Assembly: GCF_000526795.1 (NCBI RefSeq)
Contig: NZ_JAGT01000001.1
Span: 2,392,001 to 2,456,000 of the forward strand
Direction of reading: 5' to 3'
Origin: Ruminococcus flavefaciens AE3010
Lineage (GTDB): Bacteria; Bacillota; Clostridia; Oscillospirales; Ruminococcaceae
Length of the DNA: 64,000 bases
This document shows, piece after piece, positions 17,928-26,574 of this stretch (its first letter is position 1; the number at the start of each line of letters is the position of its first letter). A program made the position numbers and the translations under genes. The notes beneath the pieces were generated by a model that was not told where the DNA came from, searched no databases, and worked only from the letters and a program-made list of their open reading frames with translations.

Positions 17928-19538
17928 TTACTGATTCTCCACAGCTGTTTCTATCTGGCTGTCCATAGCCTTTTTGATTAGGCTCTCCGCAAGGTTCTTC
18001 TGCTCCGTTACGGTAGTCGCGCACCTTGCCTTGATTATGAAGCGCTGTCCCAGCACCTTGGCAATAGCCGCGCCGAGGGAATTGGCGTTCTCCTTGACCT
18101 TGAACAGCTCCATGAAGAAGCGGTTCTGAGCTGTGATAAAGATATAGTTTCCTGCTGTGCCTGCAAAGGAGCCGTCAAGGCTTCCTGCAACGGCAGGATT
18201 GATATTTCTGAACTCGTCAAGTATATCGTTCCAGCGTTCACAGGGAATGATATCCTCGGCTTTCAGCTTCTTGATGTCGATAGTGGGGATTATCTTCTCG
18301 TCCGCAGGAACGGCACTTGCTTCAAGCACCTCGGGCTGCTCGGGAGCCTGCCGATCTGCTGTCGGTACAGCTCTCGGGACTGTGTTGATCTTATCCTCCA
18401 ACTGTTTTATTTTATCATATATTTCAGAATTGTCAATACTTTCAGCAGTATTCTTTACATTTCCGCAAAGCTTTATGAGAGACATCTCAAACTCTACACG
18501 CTTATTCATAGCCCTCTGCATGCGCTCGCGGCACTCCTGTAAAGCTGACAGCCTGTCCATAACTGTGGGCAGGTCGGACTTTTCTGCAATAGCCTTTAAG
18601 CGCTCCAGCTCGTCGGGCATACAAACGATGAGCTTGTCAGCGGTATCGGGCGAAGCCTTTATGAGCATGACGTTGCGGAGCTGAGTTATTAGCTCCTCGC
18701 AGAGCCTTGTCAGGTCTTTGGACATATCGTAGAGGTCTGCGGTTATGGAAAGAGCCTTTGGCGTATCGGAGTCCGATACAGCGTCCAGCATATCATAGAG
18801 GTAGTCTCTGCCTGCGATGCCTGCGGCATTTGAGACAGCCTCGGCGTTTATGGTCTCAGCGCACACCGAGCACTGGTCGAGGAGAGATACTGCGTCACGC
18901 ATACCGCCGTCGGCAAGCTTCGCTATCATAGCCGCGCCGTCCTCGGTGAGGTTCAGCTCCTCCTGCTGAGCGATATAGCTTATTCTTGCGGCGATGTCCT
19001 CCGCCTTTATCCTGCGGAAATCGTAGCGCTGACAGCGTGAAACGATCGTGGCAGGTACCTTGTGTATCTCGGTGGTGGCGAGAATAAACTTCACATACGG
19101 GGGCGGCTCCTCCATGATTTTCAGCAGGGCATTGAAAGCGCCTGCGGAGAGCATGTGCACCTCGTCGATGATGTATATCTTATATGCGCCCCGCTCGGGA
19201 GTATATACTGCCGCATCGCGGAGGTCGCGGATATTGTCTACGCCGTTGTTTGAAGCCGCGTCAATCTCGACGATATCGGTGAGAGCGCCGCTGTCTGCGT
19301 CACGGCAGATGTCACATTCGAGACAGGGATTGCCGTTTTTCATGTTGCGGCAGTTCACGGCTTTTGCAAGGATACGGGCACAGGTGGTCTTACCTGTTCC
19401 GCGTGAGCCTGTGAAAAGGTATGCATGGGCGGTCTTTCCGCTGATTATCTGGTTTTTCAGAGCTTCTGTGGTGTATTGCTGGGATATGACGTCGTCAAAG
19501 GTCATGGGACGCCATTTGCGGTAAAGCGCCTTGTACAC
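17928..19538 (-). CDS. dnaX: DNA polymerase III subunit gamma/tau
   Basis: ATPase subunit of the clamp loader at the replication fork. It has Walker A GSRGTGKTT, the four-Cys zinc module (CRNMKNGNPCLECDIC), Walker B IIDEVHML, sensor 1 LATTE and the SRC arginine finger (IVSRCQRY). After domain III (to about residue 365) there is a variable linker and a C-terminal domain of tau type. Length 536 is usual for Firmicutes. The start is GTG with AGGAGG about 7 bases before it. I saw no clear frameshift signal for a short gamma form. Confidence 0.95.
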   Translation of the reverse strand: MYKALYRKWRPMTFDDVISQQYTTEALKNQIISGKTAHAYLFTGSRGTGKTTCARILAKAVNCRNMKNGNPCLECDICRDADSGALTDIVEIDAASNNGVDNIRDLRDAAVYTPERGAYKIYIIDEVHMLSAGAFNALLKIMEEPPPYVKFILATTEIHKVPATIVSRCQRYDFRRIKAEDIAARISYIAQQEELNLTEDGAAMIAKLADGGMRDAVSLLDQCSVCAETINAEAVSNAAGIAGRDYLYDMLDAVSDSDTPKALSITADLYDMSKDLTRLCEELITQLRNVMLIKASPDTADKLIVCMPDELERLKAIAEKSDLPTVMDRLSALQECRERMQRAMNKRVEFEMSLIKLCGNVKNTAESIDNSEIYDKIKQLEDKINTVPRAVPTADRQAPEQPEVLEASAVPADEKIIPTIDIKKLKAEDIIPCERWNDILDEFRNINPAVAGSLDGSFAGTAGNYIFITAQNRFFMELFKVKENANSLGAAIAKVLGQRFIIKARCATTVTEQKNLAESLIKKAMDSQIETAVENQ

Positions 19539-19551
19539 AGCCTTTCCTCCT

Positions 19552-20445
19552 TTACAGTTTTTTTATGAATTCGTCCTTTTGCAGGGCGACTGTTCCCTTG
19601 TAGTATTTGATAAAGTCCACGGGATTGTCGATATTATGGGTTATCGCCAGCTTATAGAGCTTTTCCGCTTCCTCGTATTTCCCGAGGAGCACGTTTGCGA
19701 TCGCCGCGCCGCCGAGAGCGTTTGCGTAGTCCTCATGCCGCTCAATGGAATCATTGAACCACCTGAGAGCTTCTTCTCCGTCGTACTCTTTAAGGTATAC
19801 GTTTCCCATTTCGCAGCGGAGCTTATTGCTGTATTTGTAGTCCTTCTCCTCCATAAGGCTCTCATAGATAGCCATGGCGCGCTTAGGGTCGCCGTTTACG
19901 GAGTAGCACCGCGCTATAAAGATAGGCAGCTCGGGAATATAGAAGCCGTTCTCCTGAGCGTTCTTATAGCATATTATAGCATTGGGATAGGCGTCAAGGA
20001 TATCGTAGCAGCGTCCGCGGTAGAACTCGTTTACGGCAGTCTCCTGCTTTGAAAGCCCGTTTTCCTCTCTGCCGAGGTCTGTGAAAGCCTCCAGCGCCAT
20101 ACGGAAGTTGTTCTTGTGGAACAGGTTCAGGCCTTTCTCGAAGCGCCTTGACTTGCGGTTTATCCCCGTAAAGGCGTTGCCGATGAGGTCGTCGTCGAAC
20201 TGGTGGAATATGCTCTTTTTGTATCTTATTATCTCGGCGAATGAAAAGCATACCCAGTGAAACACAAAGAATACCGCCATATCCATGATGACAAACGGGA
20301 AGCCGGTCTCCCTCTCGCCTGCAATGGTCATTGCTGCGAAGATGAAGATCGAAAACACAAAGGAAGCCGCAAGAGCCTTCGGGATACTGCGCCAGAAACA
20401 CAGCAGGACTCGCTTTGTCCGTGCTGCAAGTATAGAACGGAACAT
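19552..20445 (-). CDS. Membrane protein with tetratricopeptide repeats
   Basis: A 297-residue protein: two membrane helices near the N-terminus (about 19-60), then a cytoplasmic region (from about 75) with at least five TPR-like helix pairs such as KGLNLFHKNNFRMALEAFTDL, AIICYKNAQENGF and AEKLYKLAITHN. TPRs bind partner proteins; function unknown. A longer frame reaches 20583 but would translate the SRP RNA gene; I use the ATG at 20445, preceded by a G-rich ribosome site. It sits between SRP RNA and dnaX and is 13 bases upstream of dnaX, so it is probably co-transcribed with it. Confidence 0.8.
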   Translation of the reverse strand: MFRSILAARTKRVLLCFWRSIPKALAASFVFSIFIFAAMTIAGERETGFPFVIMDMAVFFVFHWVCFSFAEIIRYKKSIFHQFDDDLIGNAFTGINRKSRRFEKGLNLFHKNNFRMALEAFTDLGREENGLSKQETAVNEFYRGRCYDILDAYPNAIICYKNAQENGFYIPELPIFIARCYSVNGDPKRAMAIYESLMEEKDYKYSNKLRCEMGNVYLKEYDGEEALRWFNDSIERHEDYANALGGAAIANVLLGKYEEAEKLYKLAITHNIDNPVDFIKYYKGTVALQKDEFIKKL

Positions 20446-20469
20446 TCTTACCCCCCCTGTTAAAGAAAA

Positions 20470-20594
20470 ATTCCGGAACATAGATGTGCAGGCTTGCTGC
20501 GGCACACAACACGCACCGCTTAATGCTGCTCGGTCTCCCGCCTGACATGGTTCACGGGGTCTTGTTGCACAGGGCCCACACATCTATATTTCGG
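20470..20594 (-). ncRNA. ffs: Signal recognition particle RNA, small bacterial type (4.5S)
   Basis: The minus strand carries the conserved SRP hairpin: ATGTCAGGCGGGAGACCGAG with the following CAGCA, the Ffh-binding loop. It is enclosed by long pairing arms (GATGTGTGGGC with GCCTGCACATC, extended by TTCCGAAATATA with TATGTTCCGGAA). A T run follows the 3' arm. The RNA binds Ffh and targets membrane proteins to the translocon. Its position upstream of dnaX is typical of Firmicutes. Ends are estimated from the pairing. Confidence 0.92.
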
Positions 20595-20636
20595 AATTTA
20601 TCACCCGTTTATACGAGCAGACGATGCTCTTTTAAT

Positions 20637-20665
20637 ATGATAACATAAAAGCAAACTTTTGTCAA
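20637..20665 (-). promoter_or_regulatory. Promoter of SRP RNA
   Basis: Minus strand: TTGACA (20660-20665), 17-base spacer, TATCAT (20637-20642). Confidence 0.8.
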
Positions 20666-20709
20666 GCAGAAATTTGATTGCAGTCTGATAATGCATTTTT
20701 GGTGTTTTA

Positions 20710-20738
20710 TTGACATATTTCGGCGGCTGTGGTATACT
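20710..20738 (+). promoter_or_regulatory. Promoter of the GT2 gene
   Basis: TTGACA (20710-20715), 17-base spacer, TATACT (20733-20738). It is divergent from the SRP promoter. Confidence 0.85.
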
Positions 20739-20777
20739 AAATGCAACTATATAAAAAACGAAAGGAAAATCCTCTCA

Positions 20778-21749
20778 ATGTCTCCCGAAAAACTATACAT
20801 GGTAGTACCCTGCTACAATGAACAGGAAATGCTCCCCGAGACCTCAAAGCAGCTCAAAGCGAAGTACACCGCTCTCATGGAACAGGGGCTGATCTCCCGT
20901 GAAAGCCGCATAGTATTCGTAAACGACGGCTCCTCAGACCGGACATGGAGCATTATAAAAGAGCTCCACCGCACCGAGCCGCAATTCTTCTCGGGTATCG
21001 ACCTCGCCCACAACAGCGGTCACCAGAACGCTGTCCTGGCAGGACTCATGACCGTCAAGGATATATGCGATATGTGCATAACCATGGACGCAGACCTGCA
21101 GGACGATATCAACACCATCGACGAAATGGTAAAGAAGTACTATGAAGGCAATCAGGTGGTATACGGCGTAAGGAGTGCCCGCGACACCGATACATTTTTC
21201 AAGAAGACCACTGCCGAGGGCTTCTACAAGTTCATGAAAGCCATGGGCACGGACGTTATCTACAACCACGCAGACTTCCGCCTTATGAGCAGAAGAGTTT
21301 TACAGGAGCTTTCGGGCTTCAAGGAGGTCAACCTTTTCCTCCGCGGAATGGTGCCGCTTATAGGCTTCCGGAACTGTAAGGTCTATTATGAGCGCCATGA
21401 GAGAGCCGCAGGCGAGAGCAAGTACCCTCTGAAAAAAATGCTCTCCTTTGCAATAAACGGCATTACCTCATTCAGCACAAAGCCGCTGAAAATGATAACA
21501 GGTCTCGGACTTATAATGTCCGCAGTCAGCATAATCGCCTTTATATGGGCATTCATCACTAAGATAGTGGGCTTCACCGAGCACGGCTGGTCAAGTACCA
21601 TGTGCTCAATATGGCTCATCGGAGGCTTGCAGCTCTTCTGTCTCGGTATCATAGGCGAGTACATAGGCAAGATATATGCCGAGGTAAAGCAGCGTCCGCG
21701 GTATATCATAGCGGAGTTCCTCAGCGACGCCGCAAAGGAAGAAAAATAA
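20778..21749 (+). CDS. Family 2 glycosyltransferase, GtrB/DPM1 type
   Basis: A 323-residue membrane-bound enzyme that likely moves a sugar from a nucleotide donor to undecaprenyl phosphate for cell-envelope decoration. The GT2 domain starts MVVPCYNEQEMLP, has the donor-binding VNDGSSD and the metal-binding MDADLQDD (DxD-like) motifs, and the FRLMSRRVL segment found in DPM1-like enzymes. Two C-terminal membrane helices (about 235-290) complete the GtrB plan. The ATG at 20778 follows GAAAGGA; the longer frame from 20691 overlaps the promoter. The next small membrane gene is 19 bases downstream. Confidence 0.9.
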   Translation: MSPEKLYMVVPCYNEQEMLPETSKQLKAKYTALMEQGLISRESRIVFVNDGSSDRTWSIIKELHRTEPQFFSGIDLAHNSGHQNAVLAGLMTVKDICDMCITMDADLQDDINTIDEMVKKYYEGNQVVYGVRSARDTDTFFKKTTAEGFYKFMKAMGTDVIYNHADFRLMSRRVLQELSGFKEVNLFLRGMVPLIGFRNCKVYYERHERAAGESKYPLKKMLSFAINGITSFSTKPLKMITGLGLIMSAVSIIAFIWAFITKIVGFTEHGWSSTMCSIWLIGGLQLFCLGIIGEYIGKIYAEVKQRPRYIIAEFLSDAAKEEK

Positions 21750-21768
21750 ATACCAAAGGAGAACAGAC

Positions 21769-21951
21769 ATGGACTCGATACTCAATACAATAACAGGCTT
21801 TCTCGCCCAGTACTGGGCAATAATCCTTTTCATAATCGTGCTGATAGTACTGCTGAAAATAAAGCACATGATAAAAAAGACGATATTTATTGCAATACTT
21901 ATCGGAGCTGCCCTGTTTGCATCGGGCGTTACTTTCTTTAATATCAAGTAA
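21769..21951 (+). CDS. Small membrane protein of unknown function
   Basis: A 60-residue protein that is almost wholly hydrophobic: two membrane helices (about 15-31 and 36-57) split by a short basic turn (KIKHMIKK). AAAGGAG lies 6 bases before the ATG, and it follows the GT2 gene closely, so it is probably in the same transcript. I recognise no family. It might be an accessory subunit for the glycosyltransferase, which is only a guess from position. Confidence 0.7.
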   Translation: MDSILNTITGFLAQYWAIILFIIVLIVLLKIKHMIKKTIFIAILIGAALFASGVTFFNIK

Positions 21952-21957
21952 ATGAAT

Positions 21958-22030
21958 GTAGGGGCGCACACTGTGCGCCCCTACATATCTATGCACTGAT
22001 CACTTGCGGACGCGCATTGCGCGTCCCTAC
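21958..22030. repeat. REPIN-like pair of palindromes
   Basis: A perfect 27-bp palindrome with GTAG on both strands (21958-21984) is followed, 21 bases on, by a reverse palindrome ending CCCTAC (22006-22030). It lies between two convergent genes and may double as a terminator. Confidence 0.78.
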
Positions 22031-22045
22031 AAGCTAACAGCTGTA

Positions 22046-22516
22046 TCACCGTAAATATTCTTCGATAACGTCCAGCTCGCCGTAGGTTCGGAGCAGAGTA
22101 TACCCCGTATTCTCCAGCACCGCATTCACGAAGTCATCGCGCTCAACGCGGTCGGGACGGGCATGTGACGTGTCGTCAAGCTCAATGAGCGCCACTATGG
22201 ACGTCTCATCGTCCGCAAGAGCGAAGTCTATATGCTTTGCCTTTATTTTGTTGAAGCACTCCATCCAGAATGGATTCTCGGCTTTTGGCTTGGGTTCGAT
22301 AAGGTCTGCAAGCCTCACCTTTGTGAAAATGCTGAGCCCGTACTCGTCCGCAAGAGGCTTCAGCCGCTTGTAGAACTCATACTCACGGTCGGTGAGAACG
22401 GTCTTTGCGTTGTAGAGCTTGGTTATATCGGGCTTGTGCAGCCGCCTGTAAAGCCATATGCAAAAGGCTGTGACAGCTGCAATAAATAGAAGTGCAAGAA
22501 GTTCGTTTCCGTTCAT
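22046..22516 (-). CDS. DUF2726 domain protein with membrane anchor
   Basis: A 156-residue protein with one N-terminal membrane helix (about 5-22) and a DUF2726 domain. Its HIDFALADD...VALIELDD core resembles the catalytic strands of PD-(D/E)xK-type nucleases related to Vsr/DUF559, with ASP and Glu on adjacent strands. Whether it cuts nucleic acid is unknown. It lies 33 bases downstream of the phenylacetate-CoA ligase gene on the same strand but has only a weak ribosome site. Many Firmicutes and Proteobacteria carry such membrane-tethered DUF2726 proteins. Confidence 0.75.
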   Translation of the reverse strand: MNGNELLALLFIAAVTAFCIWLYRRLHKPDITKLYNAKTVLTDREYEFYKRLKPLADEYGLSIFTKVRLADLIEPKPKAENPFWMECFNKIKAKHIDFALADDETSIVALIELDDTSHARPDRVERDDFVNAVLENTGYTLLRTYGELDVIEEYLR

Positions 22517-22549
22517 TGTATGGAGTTTTGTATCCTGCTGCCTGCGTTA

Positions 22550-23785
22550 TCAGTCGAATCTCTCGTCGATAACACGGGCAGTTTTCTTCATGCTTCTCGG
22601 GAGCACGCCTACCTCGACTACCTTTACGATAGGTGTGAAGCCGATGCGGCTCTTTACCTTTTCAGCTATCTTTTTGCTGAGAGTCTCAAAGTCCACATCG
22701 CCTGTGGATTCAACGTAGATACGCATAGTATCCTTGCCGTCAAGATGTGAGATACGTATCTGGTACTCGCTGGATATTTCATCAAATGTTGCAAGAACTT
22801 CCTCTATCTGGCTTGGGAATACGTTTACGCCCTTTATCTTCATCATGTCGTCGGTACGTCCCATGATAACGTCTATTCTCGGGTAGCAGCGTCCGCACTT
22901 GCACTTGCCGGGCACTATTCTTGACAGGTCGTGAGTTCTGTATCTGATAAGGGGAGCACCCTCCTTAACGAGAGTAGTTATAACTATCTCGCCAAGCTCG
23001 CCGTCGGGAACGGGCTCGCCTGTCTTGGGGTCGATTATCTCGATGTAGAGATAGTCGTCCCAGTAGTGCATAGCGGTCTCGCCCGGGCAGTTGATACCGA
23101 TACCGGGGCCGTATATCTCAGTAAGTCCGTAGATGTCGAAGAGCTCTATGCCAAGCTCGTTGTGGATACGCTCACGCATCTTGTCGCTCCAGCGCTCGGA
23201 GCCGATAACTCCCTTTTTCAGGTGTATCTTGTCCTTGATGCCGCGCTTCTGTATCTCCTCGGCAAGGAGAAGTGCATATGAAGATGTGGAGCAGAGAACT
23301 GTGCTCTCCATATCCTGCATCATCTGGAGCTGCTTGTCGGTGTTTCCGGGACCCATAGGGATAACCATAGCGCCAAGCTTCTCGGCGCCGTTCTGGAAGC
23401 CTATACCTGCTGTCCAGAGACCGTAGCCCGGGGTTATCTGTATACGGTCCATATTTGTGATGCCTGCTGTCTCGTAGCAGCGCTTGAACATGATAGCCCA
23501 GTCGTCAACGTCCTTGGCTGTGTAGGGAATGATAACGGGAGTACCTGTAGTTCCCGATGATGAGTGGATACGGACGATCTCGTTCTCGGGAGCTGTCATA
23601 AGTCCCAGAGGATAAGCGTCGCGGAGGTCCTTTTTCTCGGAGAACGGGAGCTTTGTGAAGTCCTCGGGCGAATCAACGTGAGTGATGCCTGCCTCCTTGA
23701 GTTTTTTTCCGTAGAAGCTGCCTGCTTCAACGAGAGCGCGGATACGGTCGTTAACGAGGTCGAGCTGTGCCTGTGAGATCTGCAT
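22550..23785 (-). CDS. paaK: Phenylacetate-CoA ligase
   Basis: An adenylate-forming enzyme (411 aa) that makes aryl-acetyl-CoA from phenylacetate or indoleacetate, ATP and CoA. It has the P-loop HSSSGTTGTPVI, the A5-like YGLTEIYGPG motif, the RTHDLSR hinge region, the CKCGRCYPR metal-binding loop typical of PaaK, and a C-terminal lid with VNVFPSQIEE. IorAB lies 250 bases upstream on the same strand; together they fit arylpyruvate to aryl-acetyl-CoA chemistry, or the reverse direction used by rumen anaerobes to make aromatic amino acids from arylacetates. GAAAGGAAAG precedes the ATG. Confidence 0.92.
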   Translation of the reverse strand: MQISQAQLDLVNDRIRALVEAGSFYGKKLKEAGITHVDSPEDFTKLPFSEKKDLRDAYPLGLMTAPENEIVRIHSSSGTTGTPVIIPYTAKDVDDWAIMFKRCYETAGITNMDRIQITPGYGLWTAGIGFQNGAEKLGAMVIPMGPGNTDKQLQMMQDMESTVLCSTSSYALLLAEEIQKRGIKDKIHLKKGVIGSERWSDKMRERIHNELGIELFDIYGLTEIYGPGIGINCPGETAMHYWDDYLYIEIIDPKTGEPVPDGELGEIVITTLVKEGAPLIRYRTHDLSRIVPGKCKCGRCYPRIDVIMGRTDDMMKIKGVNVFPSQIEEVLATFDEISSEYQIRISHLDGKDTMRIYVESTGDVDFETLSKKIAEKVKSRIGFTPIVKVVEVGVLPRSMKKTARVIDERFD

Positions 23786-23814
23786 TTTAATTCTTTCCTT
23801 TCATTTAATGCCGT

Positions 23815-24034
23815 GTAGGGGCGCCCTTTGGGCGCCCGCAAATAGCAAAACGAATATCTCTTTTTGATATTTGTCACGGACTTTATATGCGGACTGCCAA
23901 AGGCAGCCCCTGCATATTGGTTCATGTTACATTTTTTGATCCGTCCGCGTCAGCGGACACATTCAATTCCTAATTCCGAATTCCGCATTCCGAATTAAGC
24001 TAATAGCTAAAGGCTAATGGCTAACGGCTAAGCG
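23815..24034. repeat. Long composite repeat with two exact five-unit heptamer arrays
   Basis: A GTAG palindrome (23815-23840; arms GGGCGCCC), an AT-rich hairpin stretch, a reverse palindrome ending CCCCTGC (23889-23914), a GTCCGC-tca-GCGGAC type hairpin (23943-23958), then two arrays back to back: AATTCCG-type (23965-23999) and CTAATGG-type (24000-24034). Each array has exactly five 7-bp units. Confidence 0.85.
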
Positions 24035-24604
24035 TCAGCTCCAGCGGAGCGCCTTTGAGTTCATTTCCACGAACTGAGGCTTTACCGTCTTTTTCATGGT
24101 CTCTTCGATATCGTCCACCGAGAAGGGCAGAACGTCGTTGCGGACGGAAGCTCCCAGCATTATCATATTGAGCACCTTCGGGGAGCCTATCTCCTCACAT
24201 GCCTTAGTGCCGTCAACGAGAAGAACGTTCTTCACATTGCGCCGGAGATAGTCTATCATTTCCTGTCCTGTGTAGTCGGAGCCGCTGAGTGTAGCTGTTA
24301 CGGGCATTATTGGGTGGGTATTGACTACCACCTGTCCGCCGTCTTTGAGATAGGGAAGCATACGAACTGCCTCCGCAGGCTCGAAGCCGATAATTATATC
24401 CGCAGTCTTTTCGGGGAACATGGGGCAGTAAAGATCATCGCCCAGTCTCAGGAAGCTGAAAACGCTTCCGCCCTTCTGAGCCATACCGATAGTCTCGGCG
24501 CTCATTACAGGGATATCATGCTCCATGGCAGTAGCTGCTATGAGCTTCGAGGTGAGGACGATACCCTGACCGCCTACGCCGCATATAAGGATATTACTCT
24601 GCAT
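24035..24604 (-). CDS. iorB: Indolepyruvate ferredoxin oxidoreductase beta subunit
   Basis: The gamma-domain subunit of indolepyruvate:ferredoxin oxidoreductase, which with IorA oxidatively decarboxylates aryl pyruvates to aryl-acetyl-CoA with reduced ferredoxin as product. The N-terminus NILICGVGGQGIVLTSKL is the signature of the family. I take the ATG at 24604 (189 aa), 9 bases after GGAGG; the GTG at 24613 would overlap that site. It overlaps the end of iorA by 11 bases, so the two are translationally coupled. Confidence 0.93.
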   Translation of the reverse strand: MQSNILICGVGGQGIVLTSKLIAATAMEHDIPVMSAETIGMAQKGGSVFSFLRLGDDLYCPMFPEKTADIIIGFEPAEAVRMLPYLKDGGQVVVNTHPIMPVTATLSGSDYTGQEMIDYLRRNVKNVLLVDGTKACEEIGSPKVLNMIMLGASVRNDVLPFSVDDIEETMKKTVKPQFVEMNSKALRWS

Positions 24605-26411
24605 CTTCGCCACCTCCTATTGCTCCGAAAGGACATACCTGCGAACAAAGCCCGCAGCCTGTACAGAGAGAATTTTCTATAGTTACACTGCCGTCCCTGA
24701 ATACGATACCGGGACATCCGAGAGTTTTTATGCACTTCTTGCAGGAGGTACACTTTGCGCTGTCGATAACGGCAGGCTTGTTGCCCTTGATAAGCACAGC
24801 GCAGGGAGACTTGAACACGATAGCCTTTACGCCCTTTTCGGCGGAAACACGCTTGACTGTATCGATAGCCTTATTGAGTTCAAGAGGATTTACAGTCTCA
24901 ACGGTCTTTACGCCCACGCCCTTGAGGACTTCCTGTATGCTTACCTTTTCGACTACCTCACCCATCATGGTGCGGCCTGTGCCCGGGTGCGGCTGATGAC
25001 CTGTCATGGCAGTTGTGGAGTTGTCGAGGACTACCAGTGTCATATCCGCCTGATTGTACACAGCGTTTACAGCTCCCGTGATAGCAGAAGCGAAGAACGT
25101 GGAGTCGCCCACGAATGCAAAGCAGTTTGTATCGGGCTCTATCTTGCCGATACCCTGAGTGATGTTCACGCCTGCGCCCATACAGAGGCAAGTATCAACC
25201 ATATCAAGAGGCATTGCGTTACCGAGGGTATAGCAGCCGATATCGCCGCAGAATACGGACTTCTTGCCCTTCATTGCTTCCTTTACGGCAAAGAATGAAG
25301 CTCTGTGTGGACAGCCTGCACAGAGCACGGGCGGTCTTACGGGAAGTGCAGGGGGAGCTTCCGTTTCAGCAGCGGCAGGCTTCTCCCAGCCCATGAAATC
25401 GGCAATATTCACAGCCACAGAAGCGCAGGTGTTCTCGCCAGCGGTCTTTACATGGTGGGTGAGCTTGCCCAGTATCTTGGTATTCAGATGATACTTTCCG
25501 CATATGTATGTGAGCTCGCGCTCGATGATGGGGTCAAGCTCCTCGATACAGAGCACCTCGTCAAGTCCCTCGAGGAACTTCACAGCAGCCTGCTCGGGGA
25601 AGGGGAAAGGCGTTGACACCTTGAATACTCTCGGAGCGTTCTTTCCGCGGAGAGCTTCCATTACGTAGGTGTAACTGATACCGTGGGTAGCGATACCCCT
25701 GCGACAGCCCTTATCACCAGTCTCAGTGATGATATTGCGCTTGTAGTCGGAGAATACCTGAGAGAGCTCCACATTGCGCTCCTCGATATGTATATGTGCA
25801 TTATAAGAAAGACGGGGGAATATTACCCACTTTGAGGAGTCCTTCACGAAGCCCTCGGGCTTGTTTACCTTGTACTCCTCCTTGTCCTTGACTTCGATAG
25901 AAGCGTAGCCGTGACAGACTCTTGTAGTCGGTCTGAAAAGCACGGGAGTATGGTATTTTTCGGAATACTCAAAGGCTTCCTGTATCATGTCATAGGCTTC
26001 CTGAACGGACGACGGATCGAAGCAGGGAAGCTTTGAGAATGAAGCGAAATGGCGTGTATCCTGCTCGGTCTGAGAGGATATGGGTCCCGGGTCGTCGGCA
26101 ACAAGTATGACCATACCGCCCTTGACGCCGATATAAGCAAGGCTCATAAGGGGGTCTGAGGCTACATTGAGTCCCACCTGCTTCATGGTGACCATTGAAC
26201 GGGCTCCGCTGTAGGCAGCGCCTGCTCCCAGCTCCAGAGCAGCCTTTTCGTTTACCGACCACTCAACGTATATCGAGCCGTCGTTGACCTTTGCGGTGGT
26301 TTCAAGCACTTCCGTTGAGGGAGTACCGGGGTAGCCCGAAACAAGGTTCAGACCTGCCGCAACAGCACCGCGGGCAATAGCAGCATTGCCCATTAAAAAT
26401 TCCTTGTGCAT
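24594..26411 (-). CDS. iorA: Indolepyruvate ferredoxin oxidoreductase alpha subunit
   Basis: A 605-residue catalytic subunit. The N-terminal pyrimidine-binding domain starts GNAAIARGAVAAGLNLVSGYPGTPSTE; the thiamine-diphosphate domain (from about 370) has the GDIGCYTLG and FVGDSTFFASAITG...NS motif; the C-terminus has two [4Fe-4S] Cys clusters (CTSCKKCIKTLGCPG and CTGCGLCSQVCPFG). The reaction yields aryl-acetyl-CoA, CO2 and reduced ferredoxin, and is reversible in some anaerobes. GGAGAG lies 6 bases before the ATG, and its own promoter lies about 90 bases upstream. Confidence 0.95.
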   Translation of the reverse strand: MHKEFLMGNAAIARGAVAAGLNLVSGYPGTPSTEVLETTAKVNDGSIYVEWSVNEKAALELGAGAAYSGARSMVTMKQVGLNVASDPLMSLAYIGVKGGMVILVADDPGPISSQTEQDTRHFASFSKLPCFDPSSVQEAYDMIQEAFEYSEKYHTPVLFRPTTRVCHGYASIEVKDKEEYKVNKPEGFVKDSSKWVIFPRLSYNAHIHIEERNVELSQVFSDYKRNIITETGDKGCRRGIATHGISYTYVMEALRGKNAPRVFKVSTPFPFPEQAAVKFLEGLDEVLCIEELDPIIERELTYICGKYHLNTKILGKLTHHVKTAGENTCASVAVNIADFMGWEKPAAAETEAPPALPVRPPVLCAGCPHRASFFAVKEAMKGKKSVFCGDIGCYTLGNAMPLDMVDTCLCMGAGVNITQGIGKIEPDTNCFAFVGDSTFFASAITGAVNAVYNQADMTLVVLDNSTTAMTGHQPHPGTGRTMMGEVVEKVSIQEVLKGVGVKTVETVNPLELNKAIDTVKRVSAEKGVKAIVFKSPCAVLIKGNKPAVIDSAKCTSCKKCIKTLGCPGIVFRDGSVTIENSLCTGCGLCSQVCPFGAIGGGEDAE

Positions 26412-26458
26412 AGTATCTCTCCTAAAAATAGATCAATCCATATTATGATGATTAATGT

Positions 26459-26492
26459 CAGTACAATAACCGCCTTTCGGCGGTCATTGCGT
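26459..26492 (-). promoter_or_regulatory. Leader hairpin of iorAB with GAAA tetraloop
   Basis: On the minus strand GTACGCAATGACCGCC-gaaa-GGCGGTTATTGTAC forms a long stem with a GNRA-type loop. It starts at or within a few bases of the predicted start of transcription, so it may stabilise or regulate the mRNA. Confidence 0.55.
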
Positions 26493-26500
26493 ACACACTA

Positions 26501-26529
26501 ATTATAGCACTCTTAAAATGCAAAGTCAA
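26501..26529 (-). promoter_or_regulatory. Promoter of iorAB
   Basis: Minus strand: TTGACT (26524-26529), 17-base spacer, TATAAT (26501-26506). Confidence 0.85.
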
Positions 26530-26574
26530 TTCTTAGAACTAAGAGCTAAGAAAAATTCAGATTACACCAAGCAA

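Noticed and set aside
17928..19538. Programmed frameshift in dnaX giving a short gamma protein
   Set aside because: I found no A-rich slippery run with a downstream stem at the expected place.
20446..20583. N-terminal extension of the TPR protein
   Set aside because: It overlaps the SRP RNA and its Cys/Arg-rich sequence is not protein-like.
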